A stretch of 47,700 nucleotides of DNA from Chloromonas sp. AAM2 (GCA_004335635.1 QAXH01002413.1:1-47700), one strand, 5' to 3'. Shown: positions 25,601 through 40,691, numbered from the stretch's first letter. Notes: generated by a model not told the origin, from the letters alone. Translations and numbers: made by a program.

Positions 25601-28600
25601 TGCAAAGCTGTTCTGGGCGTACAGATCCCTCAATGCTCTGCTCCCCGGCAGTCTTAAAGCGGCAACTAACTGTGCCTGGTTGCTGACCTGAAACGCGATA
25701 GGATCAACATAATAGCAAATGGGGTCAGTGGCGCAGTCAAACAGGACAAGGAGATCATGGCGATATGCATGAGCATGTGGGAACTGAAGTGTAAATGATC
25801 ACTGTCTTTCTTAATTTGCACAGCCGGTGCATCAGGCTACAAAACAGAAAATCACGACCAGCATGTAAGCCCATGTGCTTAGCCATACCTCTCGGATTCT
25901 TTTAGGCACAGTTGCATGACTGGGTGCATGGACCAAGGGACTCTGACTCACCGTGATAACGTAGGGCAGAGGGTCCATCGTGCTGTCTAGGATCTGATTC
26001 AGACCTGAGGCGCCAGGGAGGACTGGCAGGAGCGTGGTCTGCGGGCAGAACAGGACAAGTCAGTGTGGTGCAGACACCGATGATTGTCCCAGGACAGGAC
26101 AAGTCAGTGTGGTGCAGACACCGATGATTGTCCCAGGACAGGACAAGTCAGTGTGGTGCAGACACCGATGATTGTCCCAGGACAGGACAAGTCAGTGTGG
26201 TGCAGACACCGATGATTGTCCCAGGACAGGACAAGTCAGTGTGGTGCAGACACCGATGATTGTCCCAGGACAGGACAAGTCAGTGTGGTGCAGACACCGA
26301 TGATTGTCCCAGAACAGGACAGAACAGGACAGGACAAGCCTGACGTGTCAGAACTTGTTTGACGTTATGCACGTTGCACGTTATACGTTATCATGCACTG
26401 GCACAGCAGCGGGCTCTTGTAACGGGTATGGTAATCGTCTTTGGAGAGCGTGTGTGGGGGCAGACAAGCCTGACGGAAGAGGCTGCCATATGTAGCAAAC
26501 GGGACTTGCGACATCTGCCACAATATTTGGGGGAAACGCACACAGGCCAGGATGTGTTGGCAGCACTGTCATGACGACAAACCCTCACAAGTGGCGAGGT
26601 GTTTTATTGCATTGCACACGTACCTTGGAAGTGAGCAGGATGTTTGTGGCTGACATGCCTGTGCCTACGTAAAGCGTGTACAGAATCGAACTGCCATCTC
26701 CGCCACCAATCTGCAAGGAGAACAGTGCTAGCATCTCTTGACTCCACAGGGGCCAGTGCTGATGCTTCACGCTTCAGTGATAGGAAATGTCAAGTTCGCA
26801 CCTCAGATCATGCGAGCATGAGGCAAGAGTGGTTCCAAAAGTAAATGCGGCTGTACCTTCAAAACGCAATGCTGTTCAGTATCAAAGAAAATGAAGAGAT
26901 GCACGGCAGCTTCATGCTTTGTTATAAGCGTGGCAACATCATGCCCACAGCTTGGTGCCGTCCAACCGAAGTATTATCCACCCTGACTGTGCGAGTCTTG
27001 TAAGGCTGTCTTGTTTTACCTTTGTTGTCCATTGCCAACTCACCTCGACTTGCTTGAGGCCTAAAACTGACAGCCATTGAGCGAATGTGGCTTGATTTGG
27101 ATCAGATGAGCTGAAGATTTGAGACCAGTGAGAGTAGAAGGAAAACTCCTGAGGGGCGTACCACAGCACACATCGTTACATCAACAGTCGTGCAGCACCC
27201 GGTGGATTTAATGACTTGTGCCTCCTCACGCAGATAAGAGACTCTTATGCAACAGGGATGACTTGAGAAGTGCGTCACAGAAAATGGAAATCAATCATGA
27301 AAAAACTCGCCCAGCGTGAGACGTGTTGATTGGCATTTGGTGGGCACCTGCATCGTTTGCTCAGCTCTTTTTTTACACTCTGCCCTCCCCTCTCCCCCTC
27401 TCTCTCATCTGCATTTTCTGACGATTGTACAGGCCACTGCCATGCCCTGACTCGACCAGCATGGCTTGCAAAATACACGCAGAATTGGCAAAGCGAGTGC
27501 AACCAGGACGATCCAAAACGGCACTTACATCCAACGAGGTTACAGCGATGACATCCTTCAACGTAAGAAGTGGTGGAGTGAGTTTCCTGCAGGAAAATGA
27601 GCAGTTGACTTGTTCTCACTGCCCAGAACCTGAACATACACAGCAAAACATAACGTGTAGACAGCGGTGGCTGCCCAACACAAGCCTCACTCCTATTGCC
27701 ATGGTCCTGTCACATGGTTAAAATGAAGCAAGCCCGCTCAACGTGCATGTATAAAGAATTGCGACATGTCGCAACAACAGTGGTGGCGGTCAACCCCTTG
27801 GGCTGCTATCCTGGCCGCAACCAATGAGCATCTCCACATGCACCCCCAACCCTCAGCCTGGTGATCTGTGCGCTTGTAGCAGCATGCAGCTTCCATGCCT
27901 TCCGCAATCGCAGATCTATGAGCAACTTAACATGCCCCGCAGTTCCATGCTGTGCGGCTCTATGCAACAGACTCATGTGGCTCTAAACGGCAGGTGACGC
28001 TAAATCTGACATGAGCAAAAGGACCAATCCGTCACTCGCTCCAACTTGCATGGCCAACCTTTGTGTGCAGCGACAAACTTCCACATACCTGTTGAACTTC
28101 CACGACCATGCAGGCACCGAAATGATGTAGGGCGGGTGTAGCGTGGGGTTGTTTATCAACGTCATGTTGGTTAGCAACACATGGGCACGATCACTGAGGA
28201 TGAACGCATTGTTTTGTAGCTGGAAGTCCAGGGCTGTCGCATTCCTGTGGAAAAGGAGACCATGAAGTGCTTTTCAGTGTGGCCGATCTACTAACAACCG
28301 GTTTGACGTTGAGGAACACTCAAATCAAGGTTGCATCAGATGCCACAAGCGTATGATTGCAGACTAGAATTGAAAGGAAGGCTAGCTTCGCTCGGCCATG
28401 TCATAGCAGTGAGAGCATTGCTGGTGGTCTGCTGTGCCTTTGTGGCTCATCCCACTTACCCTCCGTAGCCTGACATGGATATGTTTGTGTCAAAGTAGAA
28501 ACCGTTCGCTGGCCAGCGTGCTTTGTCTATTGCCGAGTTTGCAGTCAGGTTGAAGCTGAACAACGGGCGGCAATCCGTGTTGATGCTGGCATACTGCACG

Positions 28601-30652
28601 GCTGCAGACCCAGCCTGCACATAGCGACATGCACATGATGATGCAGGGAGTGGTAGGTGTGGACATCAGAATGTTCGTGCAGGCAGGACAAAGAACAAGA
28701 GCACCATGCACAGTGCCGTGCAAAGTGCCATGCACGCAACAGCTCGCAACCACTTTCACAGCTTTAACCCGCAACACCTTTTGTGTGAGCCCAGTGCAGT
28801 ATCCTGAAGGTATCTGCATCAACACACGGGTGCTTTACTACCATAGACACAGAATGTAGATGATGACCATAGGTGAACCACTAGCACAGCTCAACAGCAG
28901 TTCCAACAGGGATTGATTTTGCGCCAGCAGTCCCAACAGTTATAGATATATGCGCCTTACAGTACAGAACTGAGCAGTCGGAAGACTGAAGGTTGACTTT
29001 GGGCGGGGAAATGAAGCTTACCAGCAGGTCTGCCGCTCCACCGATTTGCATGGTGAATTCGCTTGGCGGTGCCTCATTTGGGCACAGTGATGTGTTGCAC
29101 TGCAGTATGAGTGAGTCAACTGACAGCCCCGGCTCCGACCAGCGGTGTATATGCAGCCGACCCATGCTGGGGAACGCAGTGATCTGCAGTAGCGGGCAAA
29201 GGGTTGGCTCAGGGTCATGCGCTGAAAAGCACATGCAGTGCGAGTGACTTGCTGCTTTGAGTTGATGCTTGGCTGGCTATGTGGGCTCAAGAGCTTTGAG
29301 CAACGGTAGCAACTGCAGCCATGTGCTGTCCACATTCCTCTTGGTCGTATCCCAGAGTCATGTGGCAAAGCTGCTTGATGCACATGACAGTGCCGTGCAG
29401 GCACATGCAATCAGAAAACAAAGCTGATGACCTTTGAAGTCGGTCTGCGGCGATCATCATAATCATCTGTTTGTCCCATGGAAGCTGATACATGGCCTGT
29501 CCATGCTGCCCTGCCAACAACTTTCATGGGGCCGCTGCAGCCTCAGTTTATCATGCTCTCAGCACTTCACGCAGCAGACAAGCCATCCCAGTGTCAGAGC
29601 CCCTTGTTGCTGGCATCACAGCAGCCAGTCCCCAACACGTGTCCACTCCACTCCACTCTCTGTCCTGTTAAAGCGTCTCTGTGGATTTACCCCATCCGTT
29701 CTCTGTCCTGCTGTTGTTCCTATACCATGAGAATACACTGTACCTGTACCTGTTTGTTGTGAGTTTGATGATCGCCAACCTGTCAAATGGATCAAACCAC
29801 TGAGCCACCCAGCCACTCACCCACCATGTCAATTGTAATGCCAATTCCATCAGAGCTGCTTCCTGAGCAGTCCCAGTCTGTGCATAGAAGAGGCCTACCT
29901 TGCAGGACTGGGGGCCACAGTTGGCCGCAACCACTTTGGGATCACTGAGTATTCCCGCAAGTTGTTGGCTGACAACATTGCAGTGTACGGTTTCCAGCGT
30001 GACATTGACGAGCACCAATGTGCCACTGCTGTTGAAATCCAGCAGTCTGGACAGCAATGGGCCTGCACCAGGGGTCGTGAGGACCGTGCTTCCAATCCGC
30101 AACTGCCCGTTGGTGATGATGATATCCCGTAAGGTGAGAGACTGGCCTGCGTGCATGGAAATGGCAGTGCACCATGCCCACCACACCCCTGCTACATGAC
30201 ACCTGCATGTGCCCAAGTACATTGGCTTCCAAAGCAGTGCAGCTGAAGTGCACAGTGCTCACTGAACACTGAACATGGTTGTCCTCGCCTGCTGAGGACA
30301 CCTTGATGTGGCACTGTGCCTGCCTTTTCCATTGCCCGGTCTCCATGCATTTCATACAACCCATTTTCAATCAATGCATGCTTCTGTGCCCGACTGGGAT
30401 CCAGTTTCGTTGCAAGCCATGCGCTTTGGGAGTTGCCTGGTGCATGAGTACGATGAAAATTGCTCACCCACCTGCTGCAATTGAGACCTTGGTGTTAGCA
30501 GCAAACTCCACAAGCGAAGAGCTGAGCTCCACAGGGCCCAGAGTCCGGTTTACGCCTTGGGGGGCTACATTCTGATCGAAGACAACTACGCCGGGGCGCG
30601 ATTCACCCAATGTCAGCACATAGAGCAGAGTTATCAGGTGAATGGCCCTCAT
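10886..30652 (-). CDS. Large receptor-like protein kinase with repeated beta-helix-like ectodomain
   Basis: Single-pass membrane receptor kinase, about 3,275 residues in my model. Exons: 30472-30652, 29899-30146, 29022-29183, 28460-28614, 28089-28244, 27529-27586, 27044-27148, 26624-26710, 25952-26038, 25551-25687, 25232-25280, 24906-25010, 24673-24847, 23976-24209, 23660-23766, 22205-23507, 21653 to about 21802, 21278-21547, 20959-21015, 20436-20725, 20094-20146, 19444-19637, 18933-19007, 18550-18699, 17280-17416, 17034-17120, 16124-16757, 13023-15859, 11397-12723, 10886-11107. It starts with a signal peptide (MRAIHLITLLYVLTLGES). The ectodomain has hydrophobic strands such as SLTLRDIIITNGQL, TLVLVNVTLE, LLTLKDVIAVTSL and VILLTQNITL, typical of volvocine receptors with parallel beta-helix folds. 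The ligand is unknown. Two joins are unsure: exon 23976-24209 to 23660-23766 is out of phase by one base, and the 5' end of the 21653 exon is a guess. All other joins keep phase. It could in principle be two genes, but no stop or start separates them. Confidence 0.85.
17755..18100 (+). pseudogene. Plus-strand coding remnant inside a receptor-kinase intron
   Basis: Inside the 1.1-kb intron between exons 17280-17416 and 18550-18699, the plus strand has a protein-like frame after an acceptor-like CTGTTGCAG: ATLSELHSELGNTVLDNLTV, then REFEEGDLKVVAKQLQQRTR. The frame stops near 17958, but another frame that overlaps it continues with RDGRFEFVHCAPDPATEDVV and IQSKRWGFDSDD. It looks like one coding stretch broken by a shift near 17940. 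The family is unknown; a mobile-element or gene fragment is most likely. Confidence 0.4.
18320..18402. repeat. Dispersed repeat, copy in the receptor-kinase intron
   Basis: About 80 bp, including TTGCTTCACTCTCTTTAGCA and GTGTGCTGCGC(T/C)CGGAGACG, is repeated in the same orientation near 40316-40390 with scattered substitutions. Read on the minus strand both copies give AAHxFxKESEAxxxxGGxLH in one frame and GRLRAQHTSLLKRVKQ in another. It is probably a fragment of a mobile element in the intron. Confidence 0.65.
22768..22840 (-). other. Transmembrane segment of the receptor kinase
   Basis: Inside the long exon 22205-23507 the protein reads AIAVAVPVAVVGAISIAVLA then MLVV, followed by the basic stop-transfer stretch RKYCPKR and an alanine run. 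Before it lies a Pro/Ser/Asn-rich stalk (PPPPPHSGSGNDSG). This marks the border between ectodomain and cytoplasmic part, near residue 905-929. Confidence 0.92.
24673..26038 (-). other. Start of the second ectodomain module of the receptor kinase
   Basis: After exon 25952-26038 (ending LPYVIT) the next exon opens with VSNQAQLVAALR and runs to VILLTQNITLN. This motif order (a short residue-picking segment, then VILLxxNITL) often opens an algal beta-helix ectodomain. The following exons give TWPEKALPLSTRASV and then LTVMGSPFQ...LDFSGGVDYISLDPGALLLLK. I infer that the extracellular part holds two such modules, one before and one after this point. The exon at 25232-25280 uses a weak donor (GTGGCA) and depends on phase matching. 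Confidence 0.6.
26051..26313. repeat. 44-bp tandem repeat beside a receptor-kinase exon
   Basis: Six near-identical copies of a 44-bp unit (it contains AAGTCAGTGTGGTGCAGACA) plus a degenerate tail to about 26340. The array begins only about 12 bp upstream, in gene sense, of the acceptor of exon 25952-26038, so it fills the 3' end of the intron. Copies look almost identical, pointing to recent expansion. There are no unique spacers, so it is not CRISPR-like. Confidence 0.95.
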
Positions 30653-31847
30653 AGGCTAGTCCTAATTACCCATGACAAGTCCTCATGTCCATTTTTCCGG
30701 CGCTGGAGGCCGAAACCATCATCAGCTCTGGTGCGATGAGTGAGGAGATTCGCTGGAGGGGGAAGCACTGGGCCTGCCTACCGGACTCCGGCGGTTGGTA
30801 AAACTGGCAGTTGGTGGTTTTAAGGTTCGAACCTGCCATACAGAACAGCAGATTCGCGGCGCTTCCGACACAATCTTGGGCATGGTTGCATGAATGCCGC
30901 CCACTTGACAGGCTCACAGCGGAGGGAGCTGTTGGGCCCATGTCTGGCCCTGTGCATTGATGTGATTTGTTCCGCACTGGCGCTTCTGTGCCTGCGCCGG
31001 TGCTGGACGATCAGCTGGCGGCACATGGAGATCTGCTTCACATACTGAGACGATCGGAGATAGGGCATGTCACTCTAGAGAGTGCTGGGCCGTGTGTGTG
31101 CGTGACGTGTAGCTTAATTCAACATGGGCTAGGTCACACCGTTGCCCTCGATTAACATGGGCACAACGCAATCCTATACAGTATGCTTCAACTACGCAAG
31201 AGCCGTGGCTTGTCGCGCTGCATGTTTCTTCAATTGTGGTCAATGCTGGCTTGCATGCCTACCAACCTCATGTAGGAATCGCATCTTACACATTGCACCT
31301 CAGCGTCCACTTGTCAACAGCAATTCGAACCATCTGGCAAAGCCCAGGAACCCCCCGGTCTTAATAAGTACTGCTTTAGTAGCTTGCCTTAGCAGCTTGC
31401 CTTCAGCAGCCCATGGTGCCCTTCTCAAACGGATGCGATCCATTGATGTCGTGAAGTCTGGGCTGTCGTTCAGCTCTGAAAGCCCAGCAGTCAAGCCTCT
31501 GAAATGCTGCCTGGTGTGGGCTTATTCTGCTTGTTGCTGAAGGCTGGCGTTCATCCTCTCTCCATGCATGTCCCTGCCCAACACAAGTTTGCCAGAGGAC
31601 ATGAATCTGCCTTGAGATTGTTACAGGGCATGGTCTGTCGAGCAATTGATGACACGTTGTGACGCTCAGCTCAGTGAATCTGCCTCAAAAACCTCGCATG
31701 CCTGGACTTCGAAATGTGAGCACCAGGAGCAGCAATGTATGAGTTGCCAGGCTGTCTGGACTGTGCTCAGTTCAGTTGCACCAGTGCAATACACCCGGCG
31801 ACCCGACTTGGCCAATGCACCACTAGTGTGTACTGATAGCTTTGCTG
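30653..31847. other. Region between receptor kinase start and METTL5 stop
   Basis: Both flanking genes are on the minus strand, so this 1.2 kb should hold the METTL5 3' UTR (to about 31620) and the receptor-kinase promoter. I see no clear TATA box, repeat or coding exon here. Confidence 0.5.
31621..31625 (-). terminator. Putative TGTAA poly(A) signal of METTL5
   Basis: TGTAA on the minus strand, 222 bp after the METTL5 stop codon. TGTAA is the usual poly(A) signal of volvocine algae. The short motif can occur by chance, so position is the main support. Confidence 0.5.
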
Positions 31848-35492
<3,645 letters not shown>

Positions 35493-35817
35493 GGTGCAGC
35501 AGTTCAAGCAAGCCGTAATAAGCGCAAATCATCAGGCTTAGGTGGCAGCTGAGCTGGCAGGTGGTCACATGGCCGACTCGATCACATGGCTTTGTTCGTG
35601 AAACGCGAGTACTCGGAAAGCAGGAGGGCGCCGGCAGCAACGGTGTTTTGGAACTCGAACATCTCCTTCTCCATCTGAACATTGGAGTGATCTGGGTTCG
35701 TGCGATCCGATCCCAGGTGTCCGGTAACCAAGCCCTAGGTTCTGCACTCCCACTCCTCCGCAGCTCCTTCTTGGCTGTGCCTAGTTTTGCAGCTTCTCTT
35801 AAAGTCGATCAGACGCC
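35493..35817. promoter_or_regulatory. Divergent intergenic region, METTL5 and SEC11
   Basis: Only 325 bp separate the METTL5 start codon (minus) from the SEC11 start codon (plus). Both 5' UTRs and both promoters must fit here or overlap introns. I see no TATA box. A shared bidirectional promoter is an inference from the spacing. Confidence 0.55.
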
Positions 35818-37646
35818 ATGGATTTCATCCAGGACACCGTACAGACATTAAAACGCATGAACATCAGGACGCTGCTCACACAGGGCGTGCAGTTGGGTGA
35901 GTATCGGCACCAATCTGTAACTGTATGCCAGCAACCATGCCATGCATGCATGGTTACATGCAGCGTGATCAGGATAGCAAGCATGCACTGTGTCGGTTGC
36001 TGGCATGCCAATGCACGTGCTGCACTTACAGGTCTCATTGTGACGTCCGCGCTGATGATATGGAAATCTCTAATACTGGTCACAGGCAGCGAATCACCGG
36101 TGAGCCCATTACCAGTCCTGGTCAGGGCTGGTCAGGGCTGGGTTCTGTACACTCACACATACCCCTGGGTAGTTGCTGAGGCGTGATCAAGCAAGATGCC
36201 TGTGCAAGGGAATGCTCTTTACATGACAGTCCATGACTGGCTTGTAGAAGGATTATGACCTGTCGTGATACTAGGTAGCTTGATTTGCAAACACACCCTT
36301 TCGGAGCTTTACGGAAGCACTGGTGTAGAAACCGAGCTGTTTCTCGTGCTCAACTGCTTGACTGTGCCAGCAACAATCACAAGCTCAAATTCCCACGTGC
36401 ACAGTGTACGCACACTACATCTCTCCAGTACAATGACATTGGGTGGGTAGGCTGGCTATTGCTTTACGGAAACACATGAAAGTCTGGTTCAAGCCATGTC
36501 CTGATGTTCACGTCACAGGTGGTGGTTGTCCTGTCCGGGTCGATGGAGCCTGCCTTCTACCGGGGCGACATTCTGTTCCTCTTCATGGGCAGCAAACCAT
36601 TCCGCACTGGGGAGATTGTGGTGTTCAACATAGACGGCAGGGACATACCCATCGTGCACAGAGTTATCAAGGTGGGAGCGATTTATGGCCTTGAGCTGGC
36701 ACACCCACACACACTTGCAATTAGACAGGATGAAGGTGTCACTGTGGTTTTGTACGGCACAATTAAATCAGTCAGTTGTCAAACCTAAACCATCAACGAT
36801 CCAACGTTGACCGTCCAATGTTGTCAAACCATCAGTGATGACATACGATAACCCAGTGACGAGCTGAAGTCCACAGTGTGTCCTGTGTGGCGCAACTGGG
36901 CCAATCATATGGCAACCCATCATCATTGAGGCACAGTCCATCTTGTGACAAGGGTAACTTCCAAGGCCAGACATTTGGCCACATAACCAGCACTGCATGC
37001 ACGCACACACACAAAGTGCTTAAAGGTGCATGGCCGGGGAAGGGAGTTAAGAACCCGAGCTTGCTGTGTTGACTGGCGTCCATGACTCCAAGAGAGCAAG
37101 CGCAATGGCCTGACAACACACGTTGGCTTTAAGTGAAGCGAAGGGGTGAACAGAGCAGGAAGGGGTGAAGCGAACAGCACTATGGCTCAAATGAAAACGC
37201 AGGGCTGATTTACACCTGGTGCAGGTGCATGAACGGTCGGATTCAGATGTTGTGGAGATCCTCACCAAGGGCGACAACAACTACAGCGATGACCGGGGGT
37301 TGTACGCGCAGGGTCAGAAGTGGCTCAACAAGCACCACATCATGGGCAGGGCGGTCGGGTGAGTCCAAAGAAATGGAGCACGTGACTGGGTGCAACCATG
37401 CAAGCCAAGCCCTACGAGCAAGCTTCGTGCAGGGTGTTACATCTTTGCATGACAGGAGCCATGTGTGTGTGTGTCTGCTTTGTGTCTAGTCAAAAAATGC
37501 TTGCTCGCGCTCTGCCTGTCGTTCCTGTTTGCAGTATTCTGCCCAAGGTTGGCATGATGACGATCCTGATGAACGACTACCCCTACCTCAAGTTTGCTCT
37601 CATTGGTTTGCTAGGCCTCTTGGTCATCACCAACAAGGAGGGATGA
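35818..37646 (+). CDS. SEC11: Signal peptidase complex catalytic subunit SEC11
   Basis: Cleaves signal peptides from proteins entering the endoplasmic reticulum; serine protease subunit of the signal peptidase complex in the ER membrane. Exons: 35818-35896, 36032-36099, 36519-36671, 37225-37358, 37535-37646; phases all agree and give 181 residues, the usual length. The N-terminal membrane segment reads [20 protein letters not shown]. The catalytic serine is Ser57 in [12 protein letters not shown], the histidine His96 in PIVHRVIK, and the third triad residue lies in the stretch [13 protein letters not shown] (residues 115-126). The C-terminal hydrophobic segment [13 protein letters not shown] ends in TNKEG. 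The ATG at 35818 fits SEC11 N-termini. It has nothing unusual apart from close divergent spacing with METTL5. Confidence 0.97.
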
Positions 37647-37724
37647 GCAGAAGCATCAAGCGGCTCTGCGGGAACGTCCAGTTCCGGGTCAGTTGTTGTC
37701 ATGAGGTGTGGTCTGGCTTTTACA

Positions 37725-37729
37725 TGTAA
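37725..37729 (+). terminator. Putative TGTAA poly(A) signal of SEC11
   Basis: TGTAA 79 bp after the SEC11 stop codon, in TTTTACATGTAAAATC. Distance fits a short algal 3' UTR. Confidence 0.55.
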
Positions 37730-38199
37730 AATCTCGAATGCTTTGTTTTGGAATGGACACTGTCAACTTGGAAAGGTGGTCAGTAGTAGAGGACTTGCCA
37801 TGTTGATTACAGCGTGGGCTCTCATGCACGGAGCGCAAATGCTGGCAAGCCATGTAAGAGACGACAACCTCAAGCAACAAAAGGACACGTTTAGGAATGC
37901 TGCTTAAATCAAGAAAGTCCAAGGCAAAGCGTGGAAAGGAGTCGTGGGCAACTGAAGGCTTCAAGTCAACGGCTGACGTGCAGGGATCAGGCTGTAACAG
38001 CCAGAAACAAAGGACTAGAAGCTGTGCGTGGACGAGAGATGGTGAAGCATGGCAATACCTGTGCTGAAATGGATTGCAGAATTCGCTTCACTTGGCCAAG
38101 CACCAAGATCATTGGCATTTGAAAGCCCGACCCCTGAAGTAAGCCAACCGTAGTCGTTTTTGCCCTTTCTCTTCTTTCTTTGCTTCTTCAAGGGTAGAG
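37730..38199. other. Convergent region between SEC11 and the first secreted paralogue
   Basis: The two genes converge here. It should hold the 3' UTR of the minus-strand gene. TTACA (TGTAA on the minus strand) occurs near 37806, about 390 bp past that stop. I see no other gene. Confidence 0.4.
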
Positions 38200-39210
38200 T
38201 CAGGTGGAGCCCATCCCCTTCACCACTTGTAGGTTGGACGGGCTGAGGAGCGTGACGTTGGTCCTGCGCGGCTTGATGCCGATAACCTGGGCAACTCGGA
38301 CGGCAGAAGAGAAGGGCGTCACGTTACAAACGCAACAGACTCGGTGCCTTGCTTAGCACTGCTGGCGTATGGGGGCGTTCATTACAGGTTTTGGCAGTGT
38401 AATGTTGGAGGGTAGGAGGGCCACGCACCAGCAGACAGGAGCGCCCTGCCGTCATTGGCCTGCAATGCACACAAACAGAGGCAGCATGGTATGACATGCA
38501 GGTTCACAAAGCGCAGGTACACGGCTTAGTTCAAGCATGCGAGAGACCCATTACGTGACCAGGGCAGCACCAGTTTGTAGCTGGTTGGAGAAAATATCTG
38601 CAGACATCACGGCAGGGCCTGCCAGCAAACCGAGATTGAACCGAGTCCCACGCCCAAACTAGGGTTGAGGAAACTAGGGTTGCGCGAGTCCGGCTGAACC
38701 ACGATTCGCAATGTTAGCAGAGCGGCTTGGCCGCCAGCCTCTCACTGAGCTACACGGCCGAGTATACTGTGTATCAATCAGGAAATGAACGACGGCCCGG
38801 CCACGCGGTTATAACAGGCCGCCCTGCTACAGCCACCTGACGCACAAACCATGCTTTGAGCACGCATGCCACCAACGGGTAGGCGCTCTTTCGCGATAGT
38901 CTGCCATACGCCGCCCGTCAGGCCCATCCCTCGTGATTCAGACTCCTGTGTGTGCACCCTCGTCTCGGTGTCCACAGCTCCTTCCGCGGTCCTCAACCCT
39001 GTGCGGTGGAGCGCGAACACGGTGGTTGAAACGGTGGTTGACAACGGTGTATGGTTCGCATTCAGGTCGGATCTATTGCATTCAGGTCGGATTCCGTAGC
39101 ACGTATCTATCAAACGTTCCGACGCATCGCGTCAGAGCGAAACTCGGGCGCGGCTCACCACAGACGACCAGGATCAGGATGACAGCAGCTAACGCTGTGC
39201 GGCGTTCCAT
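38200..39210 (-). CDS. Small secreted protein, paralogue 1 (unknown family)
   Basis: Not recognised. The model has six exons: 39159-39210, 38958-38998, 38877-38900, 38555-38658, 38429-38459, 38200-38286, giving 112 residues with agreeing phases. It starts with a likely signal peptide (MERRTALAAVILILVVCG). Later segments read LRTAEGAVDTETR, TIAKERLP, FNLGLLAGPAVMSADIF and IGIKPRRTNVTLLSPS before the stop. Support comes from the second copy 3 kb upstream: exon 1 is 52 nt in both, exon 5 is 31 nt in both, start codon and donors align, and introns are partly similar. Exon 4 could instead end at 38560, which would change the frame of exon 5 and remove this stop. The gene could be a decaying copy. 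Confidence 0.5.
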
Positions 39211-39549
39211 TCTACGTCATGCGGCAGTGGTCTGCAGCATGCCCTGATGGTTTCAAAATAATAACGCATGCCAGACGGCACGCGAATCACAGGCTAACTT
39301 GGTTTACAGCTGTCGTGCCAAAAGTGTAGCGTGTCGCAAGCTCTTCGGACTTTGAACGGCGTCTGGGTAAAACTCACCAAAAGATTCGATATCCAATCTG
39401 CCGGTGAGATCTCATCCGTTCCCAGCCCAGCCCAGCCCAGCCCAACATGGAATCTGCCAAGAGATCTGGCCCAACCTAGAAAACCAACAGGACCATCGCC
39501 ACCAAGGCATGCCAGCGGGTTAGAGAGAAAGGAGTATTTACAGTTTGAC

Positions 39550-39631
39550 GTTCATATGGCAACGTCACCTACTACATAAGCTGACGCACTACAGGCGATC
39601 ATCAAAGCCAATGTAACGTGGGCTTGATACC
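39550..39631. repeat. Direct repeat, copy 1
   Basis: About 82 bp beginning GTTCATATGGCAACGTCACC and continuing through GACGCACTACAGGCGATCAT. A second copy with very few differences is at 39819-39900, same orientation. About 187 bp lie between. Confidence 0.9.
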
Positions 39632-39818
39632 ACGTAAAAAAAAGTACTGACAGTGTACCACTTCAAAGCACACAGAGTGGAATTGGATACCTGACAGGAA
39701 TTGTCCCAGAACTGGCAAACGATTGTCAGGCGCGTAATTCTTGGAGAGATATTGTGTCTAGCTGCAGCACCGTGGGTTGAACCATGAAAAGCCATGTAAT
39801 GATGATGATGATGATGAT

Positions 39819-39900
39819 GTTCATATGGCAACGTCACCTACTGCATAAGCTGACGCACTACAGGCGATCATCAAAGCCAATGTAAAGTGGGCTCGATACC
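39819..39900. repeat. Direct repeat, copy 2
   Basis: Second copy of the 82-bp repeat at 39550-39631. It follows directly on an ATG/GAT trinucleotide tract (about 39799-39819). The pair resembles small terminal direct repeats, but I see no target duplication and nothing element-like between them. Confidence 0.88.
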
Positions 39901-40315
39901 TGTCAAACACGCCACCTGTGTGAAAAAACAGATGTTTGCCAGCTCTGGGACAATTTGCAGTGGCACCAACTGGGACCAGTGTTGTGATGTGGAACATCGA
40001 CGACGACGGTTCTGTTTGTTCAGTCATGTAGGTATGTGTGAATTGATACTGAGATTACTCTTCTTTTTTGCCACCTTACTGAGAGCGGCAAATGGTTTTT
40101 TGCCCGTCTCTTAAATGGCAGCTAGCCGGCGTCAGTCAGACATTCCGAAGCAGCAATAGTTGTAGGCAGCATGTAATTAAGTTTCCTGCTCCGTATCACT
40201 CTTTCTCTTCCCAACCTTGTCAGCGCTCATTACAGACAGGCAGCTGAAGCAGTCGTGAGAGCAACGCGCTTTGCCTGACTAGTGTTGAGTCCTTCCAATG
40301 TCAACACACACCATG

Positions 40316-40390
40316 TGTAAGTTGCCACCAAATGATCGAGCTGCTTCACTCTCTTTAACAAACTCGTGTGCTGCGCCCGGAGACGCCCCA
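40316..40390. repeat. Dispersed repeat, copy upstream of SEC11 side paralogues
   Basis: Second copy of the repeat found in the receptor-kinase intron at 18320-18402, same orientation. It lies in the spacer between the two secreted-protein paralogues, just past the end of paralogue 2. Confidence 0.65.
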
Positions 40391-40691
40391 CAGCCTGACG
40401 TCCCACAGCCTGGAGACTCCCCACACACATCAACAATTCTAATTGATATCATTGTCAACCGACTCTCACTGTCACTGCTCACACTTGGGCAATGAAGTCG
40501 GACAGTCAGTTTTCAACAGGACACCTCATCCTAACCCCAACAAGGTATGACTGGTGGAAACACAGCTATAAGGAGAGTGACAAGGACAACATCAACGAGT
40601 GTGCCCTGTCAAGTGTGCCTCCTTTCGTTTGCCGTGCAAAGCTGCTGAATCCATGGATCAATCATCAATTGACGGTTTGTGCATCCGCACT

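Noticed and set aside
26051..26340. CRISPR-like array
   Set aside because: Repeats are head to tail without unique spacers, and the context is a eukaryotic intron.
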